A stretch of DNA of 64,000 bases from contig JAIGNY010000074.1 in NCBI GenBank assembly GCA_020152595.1, forward strand, positions 130,535 to 194,534, in the 5' to 3' direction. The translations under genes and the position numbers were made by a program. How positions within the stretch are numbered: the stretch's first letter is position 1; each line of letters starts with the position of its first letter. Shown here in pieces: positions 1 through 12,300 of the stretch. The notes below the pieces were generated by a model that did no database searches, was not told the DNA's origin, and saw only the letters and a list, made by a program, of their open reading frames with translations. This stretch comes from Chiridota heheva (Eukaryota; Echinodermata; Holothuroidea; Apodida; Chiridotidae).

Positions 1-304
1 CCTTGTAAACGTTTACTAAATACTTCATTGCGAGTAATCGTTTTTCATAGTCAGTCTTGCCGTTCAAAATCAATATGATCATCCATGATTCAAATCACAC
101 ACACATTCGGCTGACAAAATTCCAATCAACGAATTTTTACAAACTGTAAACCCGAGTAGCATAATCCTTTTTAAAAGTGTGAAACACAAATGCGCAGTAA
201 TCACCAATAAATGGGGATTTTATGCACTTTGATTTCGCCGAAATCTGAGTAGGCCAACTTGTAAAATGCACCGCGAATGTGCAGCAGTAAACAGTGAAAC
301 TAAT
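1..304. repeat. Partial copy of dispersed transposon-like repeat (left copy)
   Basis: This stretch is homologous, in the same orientation and with small indels, to about 62957-63265 at the other end of the window. There it lies inside an element with terminal inverted repeats. The copy starts before the window, so its left terminus is not visible. Homology stops around position 304, just after the shared segment containing GCAGCAGTAAACAGTGAAAC. Confidence 0.8.
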
Positions 305-741
305 ACCCTCTGACACCCTCAAACTTTGTGACAGAGGGTTAAAAGCAATGGATTTATGTAAGAAAATAGGCATGTTTGCCTGTACTTGGAAAAGTAGCAA
401 CTTAGGACTTGCAAGTTCCAATCTTGTTTTAATTATTTATTTCATTTCTAATAACTTTGAAAACTATTCCTTTTACATGTACAGTAACAAGGTGCACGCT
501 CGTACAGTAGGGGATTTTATCACGTGACTCTAACTCAACTGGTTGAAGCCATTGTGTAGGGAAAATTAGCGTCCGTGCGTTTCACGTGTCTTCACATCTC
601 AGTCACATCATACGTACAACAAACAGACTGCATGCTACCAGCTCGGCAAATTTGACTGATTACAATGTTTTGTTCCCTTCCGATTTTACTTCATATTTTC
701 CTTAAGTTTGATATATTCACCAGATATACGAAGAGTTACTT

Positions 742-966
742 TTACGTGAACACCAGCCTTCACGTCGTACAGCAGAAACTCACTTTGAGCAACCAACAGC
801 ACAGCAAAATTCCAGCATAGTTATCTTACAAGAATAATCTTATATAACAACATGCAAACGTGTAAGTCTAATTAAGTGTACAGCAGACGACAGTGTTCTT
901 TTCCCTAAAAAAAAGCAATGTAAACAAAGTTATGTGACCTCATGACGTCAGCTGAAACACCCTTAT
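742..966. repeat. Dispersed repeat, copy 1 of a direct pair
   Basis: Similar in the same orientation to 5405-5642. Shared landmarks are CAGCAGAAA near the left end, ATTCCAGCATA, CTTATATAACAACA, and a conserved right end with GTGACCTCATGACGTCAGC. A full TGACGTCA palindrome (CRE type) lies at 943-950. No terminal inverted repeat or coding capacity is seen. Confidence 0.7.
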
Positions 967-1739
967 TGGTACTGTACAATACATGTACACCTTTGTTTGT
1001 TGTTTGTTTTGCATTGTGACTTTTAGGCATATGTCAGGGAAAGTACACGTACAGTAAGTCACGATGACTTTGTATCAGTGTGGACCCAAGGAATTTGACA
1101 GGATCTTTGCCTGGGTCCTTTCACGTTCATTGCATGAATTATGTTTATAGGCAAGCTACTGTAGGTGGTTCAGTATATAGAAACACTGCATCACAGTACA
1201 TCAGAATGTGTATGCCACAATAATTATTAACAACATTATCCACAAAAGGGCATAAGGAGTTCATTGTCTTATTCTCTTCTAAAATCACTGTCATTGTTGT
1301 TGAAGTTTGACAAACATAGTAGGCCCGTAGCCAACGAACCTCCTTTTGTTGAGAAAGTGCCCTTATGAAATCCAAAAGAATAATAAGCACCTGGAATTTC
1401 AAAGTTTGTTGCCCTTTTATACAAAAAAACGAACCTCCCCTCTCCTTTCAAATTCCTGGCTGCATAGGTCTGGTAAGTAAAGCTCACTCCTCCAGGGAAA
1501 TAAGTTGTATTGCACCCAAAGTTAACCCTGTAAGAACATGTATTTGCTTTGTAATCAGAACATGATTCATGATTGTTGGGAACTTGATCACATGTTAAAA
1601 AATATTTTGATATACAGTGGTTGTTTATAATGCTTAAAGCAAGGTCTTTTGTTGTTGCATGTAATACAAATCATAATTTAAAACAGTGATGCTGTTTACA
1701 ATGTGTATTATTGGCATCAAGATTTTTAGCTGAAACAAT

Positions 1740-2226
1740 ACAGTGTTGGGTTGTGGTTATAAAATCTTACTTGATTTCTCACTTTTTACCTCTTTAAAAT
1801 GTTTCTCACTCACTCACTCTCATCTCTTATCTGGCTCCCCTACCCCTCTCTGCTCTACTTGTAACACCGATCTCTCCATCAAGCATATCTTTGTAACCTG
1901 TCCCTTATACCAGAACTCAGATTTTTTCTCTCCTCACTATCCTCAATCTTGGACCTTTTCAAAAACAATTCTTCCTCAAACATCATCAACTTCCTCCCCA
2001 ACAACAACATCTTCCACCACATTTAACTTCCCACTCCCCCTTCCGCTTTCTACACCTAACCTTACTTGCCTCTTTTTTTTCTTTTTCTCTATCTCTTTTT
2101 CCCCCTTTTCTCCTTTACAAACCTTCCTTTCCTCACTATCCTAAATCTTACACCATAATTTATTAACACCCTCTTGGCACATTTGACTCTGACTGTTGCG
2201 GTACCGTTAAACATCAAGAACCAAGC
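1740..2226 (+). mobile_element. Non-LTR retrotransposon 3' tail remnant
   Basis: A pyrimidine-rich stretch that ends with ACATTTGACTCTGACTGTTG and then GTTAAACATCAA. The same ending recurs at 33870-33925, and a related ending (CAATTTGACCCTC, then ATTAAGCC) recurs at 11750-12090, 13590-13745 and 33600-33780. Recurrent shared 3' ends followed by A-rich tails are typical of LINE or SINE 3' termini. The coding part is missing or unrecognisable. Confidence 0.5.
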
Positions 2227-2938
2227 CATTGAAAATATTTCACCTCCCTAAGATTAGGACATAAATGTGAAGAATTACATTAAAATGCTCTCACCTACAA
2301 ACAATCAATATCTTCTCAATAAAAGCATGTCACATTATTTTAACAGGGACTTGACATCAACAACCTTCAAAGACAGTTTAATGACTGATGGTTATTGTTC
2401 ATGGTGCTGAAAACTACAGAAAACTTTTCTTGAAGTTTGATCTCTTAACAGATGAAATGCAGTTACAGATGAATCAGTACTAAAATAGAGTAAAAAACAA
2501 TAAAAAGAAGTGCAACTCTCATATTTTCTTGTGTAATCTCTTTGTTTTTAATCACGTACCACAACTGCTTGAAGGAGGGAATTAATCTGGAAGTCTGATT
2601 CGGACAAAAAATATTCCATCTTAACCATACTACCTAGGAGGTGAAGAAAACCTTACAATTTTAAGACTGAAATTAAAGAAAGAAAGGCAAAGAATTCCAT
2701 AAAAAAGTGTTTCAGCTGCCTTCCTGTTCATTCATTAAAAAATTAACATATTTCAATAATCCTCAAACTGATTTTTCAAAAAATGATTATCCCATAATTG
2801 CACAATAATTTACTTTGATTCAACTTACCTTAAAATTCTTATTTTTTCAATTGTACTTCAACAAGTACTGTGAAATTACAACTTAGCACCATAACCTGTG
2901 ACTTGATGGATAGTCATTTTGTGGTTTTGTGGCCTTTG

Positions 2939-3229
2939 AGAGAGAGAGAGTTGAACACACAATTACAATGACGGGTCGTCGCCTGCGTATTAAACATGAT
3001 AGTACAAATGTCTTACGACCCAGACGAGAACACAGGTACGACGTGCGGACAGACATAACATCGACAACCAAGTCAATGTCCACGGCCTTTGATAACCAGT
3101 TGTGGTGCACTGGCGTGTCTACCCACCCCAGGATTGAACCGGGGCCTCGTGGTCTGTAGACAGGTATTATAACCGCTACACCACAGTAGGTAGATCTGTG
3201 TGGCCAAGGCCACAACTTTGAATACAAAG
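2939..3229 (-). mobile_element. tRNA-derived SINE with 12-bp target-site duplication
   Basis: On the minus strand the head has an A-box-like GTGTAGCGGTTA and a B-box-like GGTTCAATCC, as in tRNA-derived SINEs. The 3' end is a short (TC)n tail. It is flanked by a perfect 12-bp direct repeat TTGTGGCCTTTG at 2927-2938 and 3230-3241. A related segment at 3860-4025 shows the local sequence without the insertion. The anticodon arm does not fold, so this is not a functional tRNA gene. Confidence 0.8.
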
Positions 3230-3859
3230 TTGTGGCCTTTGTATTCAGGACACTATTTATATCAATACAAATAACTTTAATTATACCTCAAGTTAAGACT
3301 ATTTGCAATGTTTATTCAACTTCAAAGGGTTTTTGGTTCTGGGTAAAATAGATGTACATTTATTACTTACTGTAACATCAATTTTAGTTGATATCAACTG
3401 GTTGTATGAAAGAGGTTATTTGAGCAAAATAGACCTTTACGCTCTAAACAGGAAACAATTTTTACGACTTCTGGGAACTTTTATCATTTGTATTATGTAA
3501 GGAATACGTCACTGTTTCAGAGAAAATAATGTTAGTTACAGATGTAACATAAGGTTCGGTGGAGGAAAGCTCACTGTGTGAATGTAATTTATGTGGTTTT
3601 AATGTATTTACGATGCATGAAAAGTTATTGAGTCATTGACCTACAGTATTAAGTTGAAAGGTCTTTACGATGTTACAGCTCTCTGCCTTCATATTCCATG
3701 ATTGATATATAAAGCTTTTTATTGTGATACTGCTGATGCAGTAATATGAGATGATTTATTGCCTCAATTTTGTAACATGCCACAATTGTAGAGCTGAAAT
3801 GTGTAAGCACAAGGACAGGTGCGTTGAAGGCATGAATATTTCATTAAAGTTGATCAAAA

Positions 3860-4025
3860 ATCATGAAAATTAAAAATCCTATTGCAGTTGGATCAAAATT
3901 ACAATGGCAGCATAACCTTTGACTTGATGGGTAATCAGTTTATGGGTTTGTGGGCTTTGTCTTCAGGACAAGTATTAATATCAAAAATAACTTTTATTAT
4001 ACCTCAAGTTAAGACTATTTGCAGA
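3860..4025. repeat. Duplicated segment related to 2843-3308
   Basis: It shares ATAACCT.TGACTTGATGG, a GTGG.CTTTG stretch, TTCAGGACA and TTATACCTCAAGTTAAGACT with 2880-2938 and 3242-3305. The earlier copy is interrupted by the SINE at 2939-3229. No coding function is seen. Confidence 0.65.
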
Positions 4026-5404
4026 CATTTTCTTCATTTTCAAAGATTTGAAGAAGCAAATATAAGAACTACTGCATGTAAAGAATTGTAGCTGTCTGTG
4101 CATGCATGCATACAGTACATCATTAGTTTTGTATGTACCCTTGATTAGCCATAACCCAGTAACTGCTGCAAACTTGGTATTTTATAATATAGAGACTGTT
4201 CTTTTCAGAATATTTTGGGTTTTTTAAATTAGAAAAAACAGTTTTTTTTTTCTTTCTAGTTGACTGTACTTAAGGCCAAGTTTTTCTAATTGCAAAGTAG
4301 TTTGAAAATTGAAACATCCACAAAAGAAATCTTTACTCCAAAATTTTCATACTGATTGATTAAAATAGCTGAAATTACTAACAGATAATTGGACTACAAT
4401 CTGGTTGTGAAATTATCAAATATGATCTGATGAAGAAAATACATTTTTGTTGTGTACTGTATGTGTGACACTGATATCATTTGAAAATGTTTAAGTGCAT
4501 ACTTCAAATGATGTTATAGTTCTCATAGCCATTATAGTAATACTGTATTTGTGGTTATTCAGGAAGTTGTAGGTCAATTACTTATGGCATATGTGTACAG
4601 AGGTTTCAGAAAGTCTGGATAAACATCTTATAATCCAGGCGCGGATCCAGGAATTACGGAAAGGGGTGTGTGAACATCAGTTCTGACTAACTTTTGTTCT
4701 GTTGTGCATGAGGTTTGATGCAGAATTTAAAGATGATATTCTTCTCACACTCTGGCTCTAGACTAATGTAGATATCAACCATAATTTCCATTATAATGGG
4801 AAATTACAGCAAAAGAGACTAAGTGTGGAGGGTAAATATGGTTTGAAAGTGGGGGCGTGCACCCTCCAGGCACCCCAAGATCCACACCTGTAAATTTAAG
4901 TAAACAGTTTTAACATATGTGAGAGGTAAAGTAAAAGATATAGTGATGAAGTCATATGTACAGATACATGTATCATTCCGGTAGTTGCCGTTCGAAAAGG
5001 CAAATTTGACTCTGAATGTCACAGTGCTATTAAACCTCAACAAACGTAATGGCAACTGCTTGATTACATGAATGAGATCCTTTATCAGCTGACAGCGAAA
5101 TTGCCAAAAAGAAAATGGAAGCTAGAATCAACTCAGCATGAAGTGAACCAATTATTTCAAAATTTAAGTATATTTCATCAAAATATCTTGTGGTAATTTT
5201 AAAACTTATGCAACTTCAAACTATGTAAAGCAACTTTATTACTGTAAAACAGAATCTATGAAAAGGATTGTTTCTTCATTAGTAACAGGGCTCAGGGATG
5301 TTTTTAATTTTTGTAACAGACTTCATCGGTTTACAATAAGATACAATCATTTACAAAGCCTACATACCAGGCATAAAGTGCTCACTGCAAATCCTATACG
5401 GAAG

Positions 5405-5642
5405 GTTGAAAGACGTTGCGTCATACAGCAGAAATCCACTTTTTATTCCCCAGCACACGTAAATTAGTGCAAGCAACGGCGCCGCAAGATTCCAGCATAA
5501 TTATTTTACAAAAATGATCTTATATAACAACAAGCAAGCGTTTGTAAGTCTAAATAAGTGTACAGAAGACAATCGTTCTCGCCTGACAAAATGGTGATGT
5601 AAAGAAAGTCACGTGACCTCATGACGTCAGCTGAAACACCCT
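5405..5642. repeat. Dispersed repeat, copy 2 of a direct pair
   Basis: Homologous to 742-966, with the best match over the right half. It carries the same TGACGTCA palindrome at 5622-5629 and the same AGCTGAAACACCCTA right end. Confidence 0.7.
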
Positions 5643-6118
5643 AATAGGGTTTTTTACAATATATGTTGTACATAATTGACTGATCAACTTAGCCAAACTA
5701 CAGCACATATCCAGGACAGCTTTAGTTACTTCTTTGTAAATGGAATCACTTTTTTAACCTTAAATCTACTGTTCAATGTATTTCAGCTCTTCATGCAATA
5801 CATGCAGTGGATGCAGTATTATGGGGAGGTTTGAAGGGGTTATGCATGCCTGGAACCATGTTTTTGTACCATACAGTAGCTTATGTAATTGGATGTCCAC
5901 TTTGGAATGTTTAGAAACACTGACTCTCTTGCATTTACAAACACACATCACCCATACAAAGGTGCAGAACCCACCCTACTTGAATTTTCAGAGCGGAACT
6001 CCCAATCGCTTTATTTTTAAAAATATTTTCTTTTTCAGAGTGAAATTTCTAGATGTACTTACTGACTATGCCACTACAATATTGACATACTTTTCTTCTT
6101 TCTGTCTTCTCATCATAG

Positions 6119-6335
6119 CTTGCGACAGAAATGAATCTGGACAGGTAGGAACATCTGGATCCATATCATCCCCTGGATTTCCCCAGTCTTACCCCAAGAG
6201 ATCATCAACATACACCTGTAACTATGGCTTGAACGTTTTGAATGACGGTGTCATCCTTTGGTGTTTGATGATTTTCATCTTGATGATGAGCAGGTGTATT
6301 CATGCAAGAATAATGGCACAGATGATTACCTAGCT
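6119..6335 (+). CDS. Gene 1 exon: first half of CUB domain 1 (apparent 1-bp deletion)
   Basis: The acceptor is a strong polypyrimidine tract ending TCATCATAG. The exon opens with CDRNESGQ and then GSISSPGFPQSYP, the classic CUB start with a cysteine and the SPxxP-YP signature, followed by a second cysteine (TCNY). Frame is lost near 6257-6259. Upstream the frame reads NDGVIL. The CUB continuation LVFDDFHLDDE, then YSCKNNGTDDYLA, is in the next frame over. One extra T in the TTT run would restore it and give exact phase-0 joining to 12591. The donor is GTAAGT at 6336. This may be a sequencing or assembly error, or a real lesion. Confidence 0.8.
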
Positions 6336-9300
6336 GTAAGTACTTCCATCCTGTGTTCTGCAAACCCCTAGCCTGAAGGGGCACGGTGTCACTGAACAAA
6401 GGGAGCATTTGTAAGGCTTGAGGGCAAGTTTGAGGGAAGGTTTGAAGGCAAGTTTTAGGGCAAGTTTTAGGGCAAGTTTGAGGGCAAGTTTGAGGGCAGG
6501 TTTGAGGGCAGGTTTAAGGGCAGGTTTAAGGGCAGGTTTGAGGGCAGGTTTGAGGGCAGGTTTGAGGGCAAGTTTGAGGACAGGTTTGAGGGCAGGTTTG
6601 AGGACAGGTTTGAGGGCAGGTTTGAGGACAGATTTGAGGGCAGGTTTAAGGGCAGGTTTGAGGACAGGTTTGAGGGAAGGTTTTAGGGCAGGTTTGAGGG
6701 CAAGTTTGAGGGCAGGTTTGAGGGCAAGTTTGAGGACAGGTTTGAGGGCAAGTTTGAGGGCAGGTTTGAGGGCAGGTTTGAGGGCAGGTTTGAGGGCAGG
6801 TTTGAGGGCAGGTTTGAGGGGGCAGGCAGGTTTAAGGGCAGGTTTGAGGACAGGTTTGAGGGCAGGTTTGAGGGCAGGTTTGAGGGGCAAGTTTGAGGGC
6901 AGGTTTCAGGGCAGGTTTGAGGGGCAGGTTTGAGGGCAAGTTTGAGGGCAGGTTTGAGGGCAAGTTTGAGGACAGGTTTGAGGACAGATTTGAGGGCAGG
7001 TTTGAGGGCAGGTTTGAGGGCAGGTTTAAGGACAGGTTTGAAGGCAGGTTTGAGGGCAGGTTTGAGGGCAAGTTTGAGGGCAGGTTTGAGGGCAGGTTTG
7101 AGGACAGGTTTGAGGACAGGTTTGAGGGCAAGTTTGAGGGCAGGTTTGAGGGCAGGTTTGAGGGCAGGTTTAAGGGCAGATTGAAATGTAAATAAGGTAG
7201 TAATCAACGCAAATAGTTTTCCTGCATCTTTTTCGTATTGGGGAACTGTAATAAGTATGAAAAGAAGGCAAAATATTTTTAAAAGTAAGTTTTTGTAGTG
7301 CGTAGTGAATTGTGAAACTACGGGCTTTTTGCTTCTGACTAGAAAAATAAGTTAAAGGAGCACTACACTGAAATTTGAGAGTATTTCTAGAGGGTTCCCC
7401 AAAAAAATCAAATGCTTATCTAGCATGCAATGGTATAGCAAATTTCTGATTAATATGAATATTCAAGTAACATTTGCCCTCACGTCGTCTGTGGGCTATG
7501 CATGCATGAAGTTTATTGATCTTTTGGGGATGATATATCTGTGAAATTTGCAAAAACAAGTGCCCCCACTTTTCGGTCTAGTGCTCCTTTAACTACAGTA
7601 TGTTTTACAATGAATGTTATTATAACCAAAATAACTTTTGAACCATGTATTTAAAATTGTACTGGAGTTATGCATGTGAAGTGTGACAAGTACTAGATAG
7701 GACCCACGTACATATTGAGTTAGGGATCTCTTCAGCTTCACTTTTCACAAAAATACTTACTAAGTTGAATTCATCAGAGCCGTTAGGTGATTATCCCTGG
7801 TTTCCATGGTGCAGGCGGATGAGAGCATATGACTCACCCACTCAGGACGCCAGCTAGTCCATCGCAGGTCAAATCCCCAGCATTGCCGATACTCAATTTA
7901 CAGTGAACATACTGGAGCAAGTGGAGTAAAGTGTCTTGCTCCAGGAAACAATGCAGTGGTGGGAATCAAAACTTGGTACCTTTTGCATATGAGCATGACT
8001 CATTAACCACTAAGCCACAGTACCTTTTGCATATGAGCATGACTCATTAACCACTAAGCCACAGTACCTTTTGCATATGAGCATGACTCATTAACCACTG
8101 AGCCACAGTACATTTTGCATATGAGCATGACTCCCTAAGCACTGAGCCACTGTACTGTACAATATGTAATTGTAGCATAGGTCTTATTTGTTTGGTTGCT
8201 ATTTTTTTGTTCCTTTCTGTAGGTTTTTTTTTATATATTTTTTTTTTTTATAATGATCATATTTCCTAGCTTGCCTGTAATACAATTATTTATTCAGTGA
8301 GTCAAATTGTTTGCAGTGGTAATTGATAATGGAAAAATCTTATGTGAGAAATACTTCCACATCTTTCAAACAGGAAATTGAAGATATTTCTCCTTCATGC
8401 ATCATTTCTTTTGCCTTGCTTGACTTTTCTTAGCCAAGGTAGAAAAATCAATATCTTCTCTGAATTTGTCAAATTATTAAGAAGTTCCCCAAGGTAATTT
8501 TGAATAATTGGATATAATATGTCCCCATGCCACTCACTGCTTCCTACAGGAAGACAATCAATCATATTGAGTTTATATAAGCTTGCCAGACATGCTGAAT
8601 TTGTTTGTAATATCACTGAGGCTTTGAAAATTCTTTCTCTTAATGTTTTCTGCAAAATTTGTAGATTGAAGTAAATAAATATTTATTGATTTTGTGTCTG
8701 TCAAAGTTGTTGTGAAAAATATTATTTGGCATAATTGACTTGCTTTTAAAGGAAATTTTGTGATTGTTTATCTAAAAATTTCAGTTGGGGGAAGAGGTTA
8801 TTGACCCTTTCTGGTGTTCCTAGAGATAGAAGAAACAGGAACATCATTTTGCATTGAAATTGATGTGGAAAGATATTATTTGCATTGCATGTAACCATTT
8901 TGGATACTAGCTTTTGAAGGAGGGATTTTGAATTGTAGAACTGAACAAGTACTACTTTAGCAAGTACTACTTTAGCAAGTACTACTTTAGCAAGTACTAC
9001 TTTAGCAAGTACTACTTTAGCAAGTACTACTTTAGCAAGTACTAACTTTAGCAACTACACTTCAAGAAACTCAATTACATTCTTTTCATATTTCTGATAA
9101 TATGAAATGTTTGAAATATTTGAGTCAATACATAAAGGATTAGATCAGTGGTCAAGCATGTTTATCTTATATGAAAGAGGACTTCAGAAGAAACAAAATG
9201 GCGAAGAAAGCATTCAAAAATCTTATTGCGTTAAGGAGATACTTACGTTTAAAGTTTGTTATCATTTGTGTAGAAACGACTGAAATCAGATTAGTTGTGA

Positions 9301-12300
9301 TGTCATAGCCTCAGATTCCTCAATCTTTATGTATTCTATCATATTTTGTCCTTCGATTTGTTGGCTTAAAAACCATGGGATATGTCAAAAAAGTAGTAAA
9401 TCTGAATCTAGGAATGGTATTTATAATATACCACCTGAAGAAAGTTTGAGGAAAAATTATTTAAATAGTGAAAAAATTAAATAAACTTTCTTTAAAATAC
9501 ATATAGATTTTGAGGAATCTGAGGCTGTGACATCACAAATAGTTTGATTTCAGTCGTTTCTACAGAAATGATATGAAGCTTTGAACTTGATTATCTCCTT
9601 AACGGAATAAGATTTTGCAATGCTTTCTGCACCATTTTGTTTCTTTTGAAGTCCTCTTTCATATAAGATGGACCTGCTTGACCACTGAACTAATCCTTTA
9701 AAGGTCTCACTTGAAATAATACAGGTCTTATATAAAGGTCTCATCATTGAAATGTATTATATAATAAATTGAAATACAGGTCTTATATAATATATCATGT
9801 CATCATTGAAATAACACAGGTCTTATATAATATATCATGTCATCATTGAAATAACGCAGGTCTTATATAATATATTATATCATCATTGAAAAGTAGTGCT
9901 GTCATGACATATCAATTATCACCATATCTCTTTTTCCACGACATGAAATATGCCTCTCGCGACATATCGCGATATCAAAAACTGATACTCAACTAAGAAT
10001 TTTTTGTGCAACTAGGCTAGGCTACTTCGTACGTTACAATTCTAACGTTACGGTACTAAATCTAAAAGTCAAGTTTAGGCCATGAAAAACGTGCAAAACA
10101 ATAGTGAACCATACAAATAACTGATTAAAAATTGTGCTCTGTCACCCCACACTGGCATGCTTCGATGTAAGTTGGCAAAAAGAATGAATAATTGGGCCAG
10201 AATGTGCCACTCAGGCTCTCACTTCGATGATTCATGGTCATGTTGGCTGAATTACCGAACACATGTGTGATGAACATAATTGTCATGCGATCATGTCATC
10301 TGCTAAATCTGCAAATCATTTTTTCTTGCATTCCATCATATCATGGAGTAAATTGTAACTCCATGATCACATAACGTTAATGTTATTAACAATTTGTGTT
10401 GTGAGTCAGTTTCCTTGAAAAGTATCGCGATATACGCTATATCGCGATATTTTTCTCCACAATAATCAATACGTTATAGAGCCATGCCGTGACAGCACTA
10501 TTAAAAAGTAGTTAGGTATTCATAAGAAATAATTACAATTGATTTGAATATTCGTGGTTCATGTGCATGAAAAATGTTTTGGAATATTCTTGAGATTCAA
10601 GAAAAATACTCCCTCAGTTTTTGGCCGTCAGCTCTTTTTTGTTAGTTGATGTTGTTTCCTGCTTTTGTTTTAAATTATTTAATTGTCAAATTTAGAAACT
10701 GCAACAGAGATAATATACATGAAAATGGAAGTAGAAAGCTAACATTCAAAGTAACTTAAAAGGAAAGATTAAATCATTTTATAAATTATATGTGTAGATT
10801 GTTATAGAAATCCGCTTTGTTTCGACCATTACATCGGGGGCATTATATGCGTGGAATGCCCTGGATAGTGCTTTAGGTGCTAATGTATTCTGCGCGGACT
10901 GATTCACTTTATCTTAGGAGGGGGCTTTTAAATTTACATTTGCAACAAGATGCGGTAGTTGCGTTCGAACGCACAATTATTTTTTGTTCAATTTGATTAA
11001 GTAAACTATTAACCTCAATGTAAGTAATACGTAGGACGCACAATGGTGCGTTTATACGATGATGGAGCATTTATACGCTCACAAAACACGCGATACGAAA
11101 GCGCACCAATGTACATACAGCATGCAAGTAAACAAACAACATTTCCATTGTTCTCGCGCAATGCAAAATGTTTGTATTTCTAAACGACGCGCGATAATAC
11201 TATGCAAACCAAGAGCGTATTGTGCTGTGTGCTCATTGTTTACTCGCAACTTGAATTTACACATCCTTGTGCACATGACCAGACTGGAACTGTGAGAGGG
11301 TATATCGACATTGACAAAGCGTTGTTTATCACAACAGCTGCAGCCCGCGTAAACAATTTAAAATATATTTTGAGACTCTTAGTGATTGTTTATTTAATCA
11401 CTGAGGCTATAATTGTTATAATGCGTACCAAGAAATTACAATATTGAATGAATATTTGTTACTTGTTAGCAATTACTTTTAAAATATATTCCAATTTGTT
11501 TCATTTTGTTTTGATGGTAATGGTTACTACTGTTTCAATTGATAACATATTGTTTTATATGATTCAGTATTAAAAATCCAATTTATAGGTGTCAATGATA
11601 TTTTGATTTGATGTTTAATTGCTGTTCGATTTTTTTCACCCAATTTTTGTAAAAGGAATGTTTGTTTGATATGAATTGTTCAATAGATTAGTTTATTTTA
11701 TGGATGGGTTTGTTGTTCAAAAGTTTTTAAAATAAATGATACTTTGTTTTTTTTCACCTATACACCTCCTCTCTCAATCCCAGCTTTCTATCTTTTAGTT
11801 CTCGTGTTTCTCTTCAAACTGCCTCTGTTTTCTTTCCTTCCTACCTCTGGATTGATCTAACCTCTCAGGCTCAATTTGACCCTCGCTGTCGTTGTGAATA
11901 ATACTTTTTTTTTTTCACCTATACATCTCCTCTCTCGATCCCAGCTTTCTATCTTTTAGTTCTCGTGTTTCTCTCAAACTGCCTCTCTTTTCTTTCCTTC
12001 CTACCTCTGGAATGATCTAACCTCTCAGGCACAATTTGACCCTCGCTGTCAGTGTGCCTTTAAGCCCTCATCAAACATCAAAATAAAGGTTGTTTCAATT
12101 CAAAAATCGATATCTAAATTTGATTTTTTTGAAGAATTTTAGAATAAAAGAATGGCCCTCCTAAAGTTGGGCCATTCCACTCAGGCCAAAGTCATTTGAC
12201 CAGGGCATTATAGGAGAATATAAACACGATGCCAGAACATATAAAAGCTGTTCATTAAAAAGCGTACTAACTTCCTTCAAAATTTCTTGTTATCAAATTT

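Larger units (their letters stand above)
1..6118. other. Region upstream of first recognised exon; no gene identified
   Basis: I see no convincing coding exon here. It holds repeat copies (1-304, 742-966, 2939-3229, 5405-5642), a pyrimidine-rich LINE tail (1740-2226) and a duplicated segment (2843-3308 against 3860-4025). Gene 1 needs at least one more 5' exon, with start codon and signal peptide, ending in phase 1. That exon is either hidden here or lies upstream of the window. Confidence 0.5.

Noticed and set aside
943-950. CRE palindrome TGACGTCA as a promoter element
   Set aside because: It is part of a dispersed repeat that carries the same site at 5622-5629, so it gives no evidence for a promoter here.
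3115-3190. Possible tRNA gene on the minus strand
   Set aside because: A- and B-box-like sequences are present but the anticodon arm does not pair; it is the head of a SINE with a 12-bp target duplication.
5776-6118. Open frame running straight into the first CUB exon, suggesting an N-terminal extension with a hydrophobic stretch
   Set aside because: The stretch is the translated polypyrimidine tract of a strong acceptor (TCATCATAG) and the exon begins in the usual phase 1 for CUB modules.
6330-7207. Long open frames of 84-186 residues rich in RAGL, KPAL or SNLP repeats
   Set aside because: They are translations of a 12-bp minisatellite in all frames and both strands, with no start context, splice link or protein-like composition.
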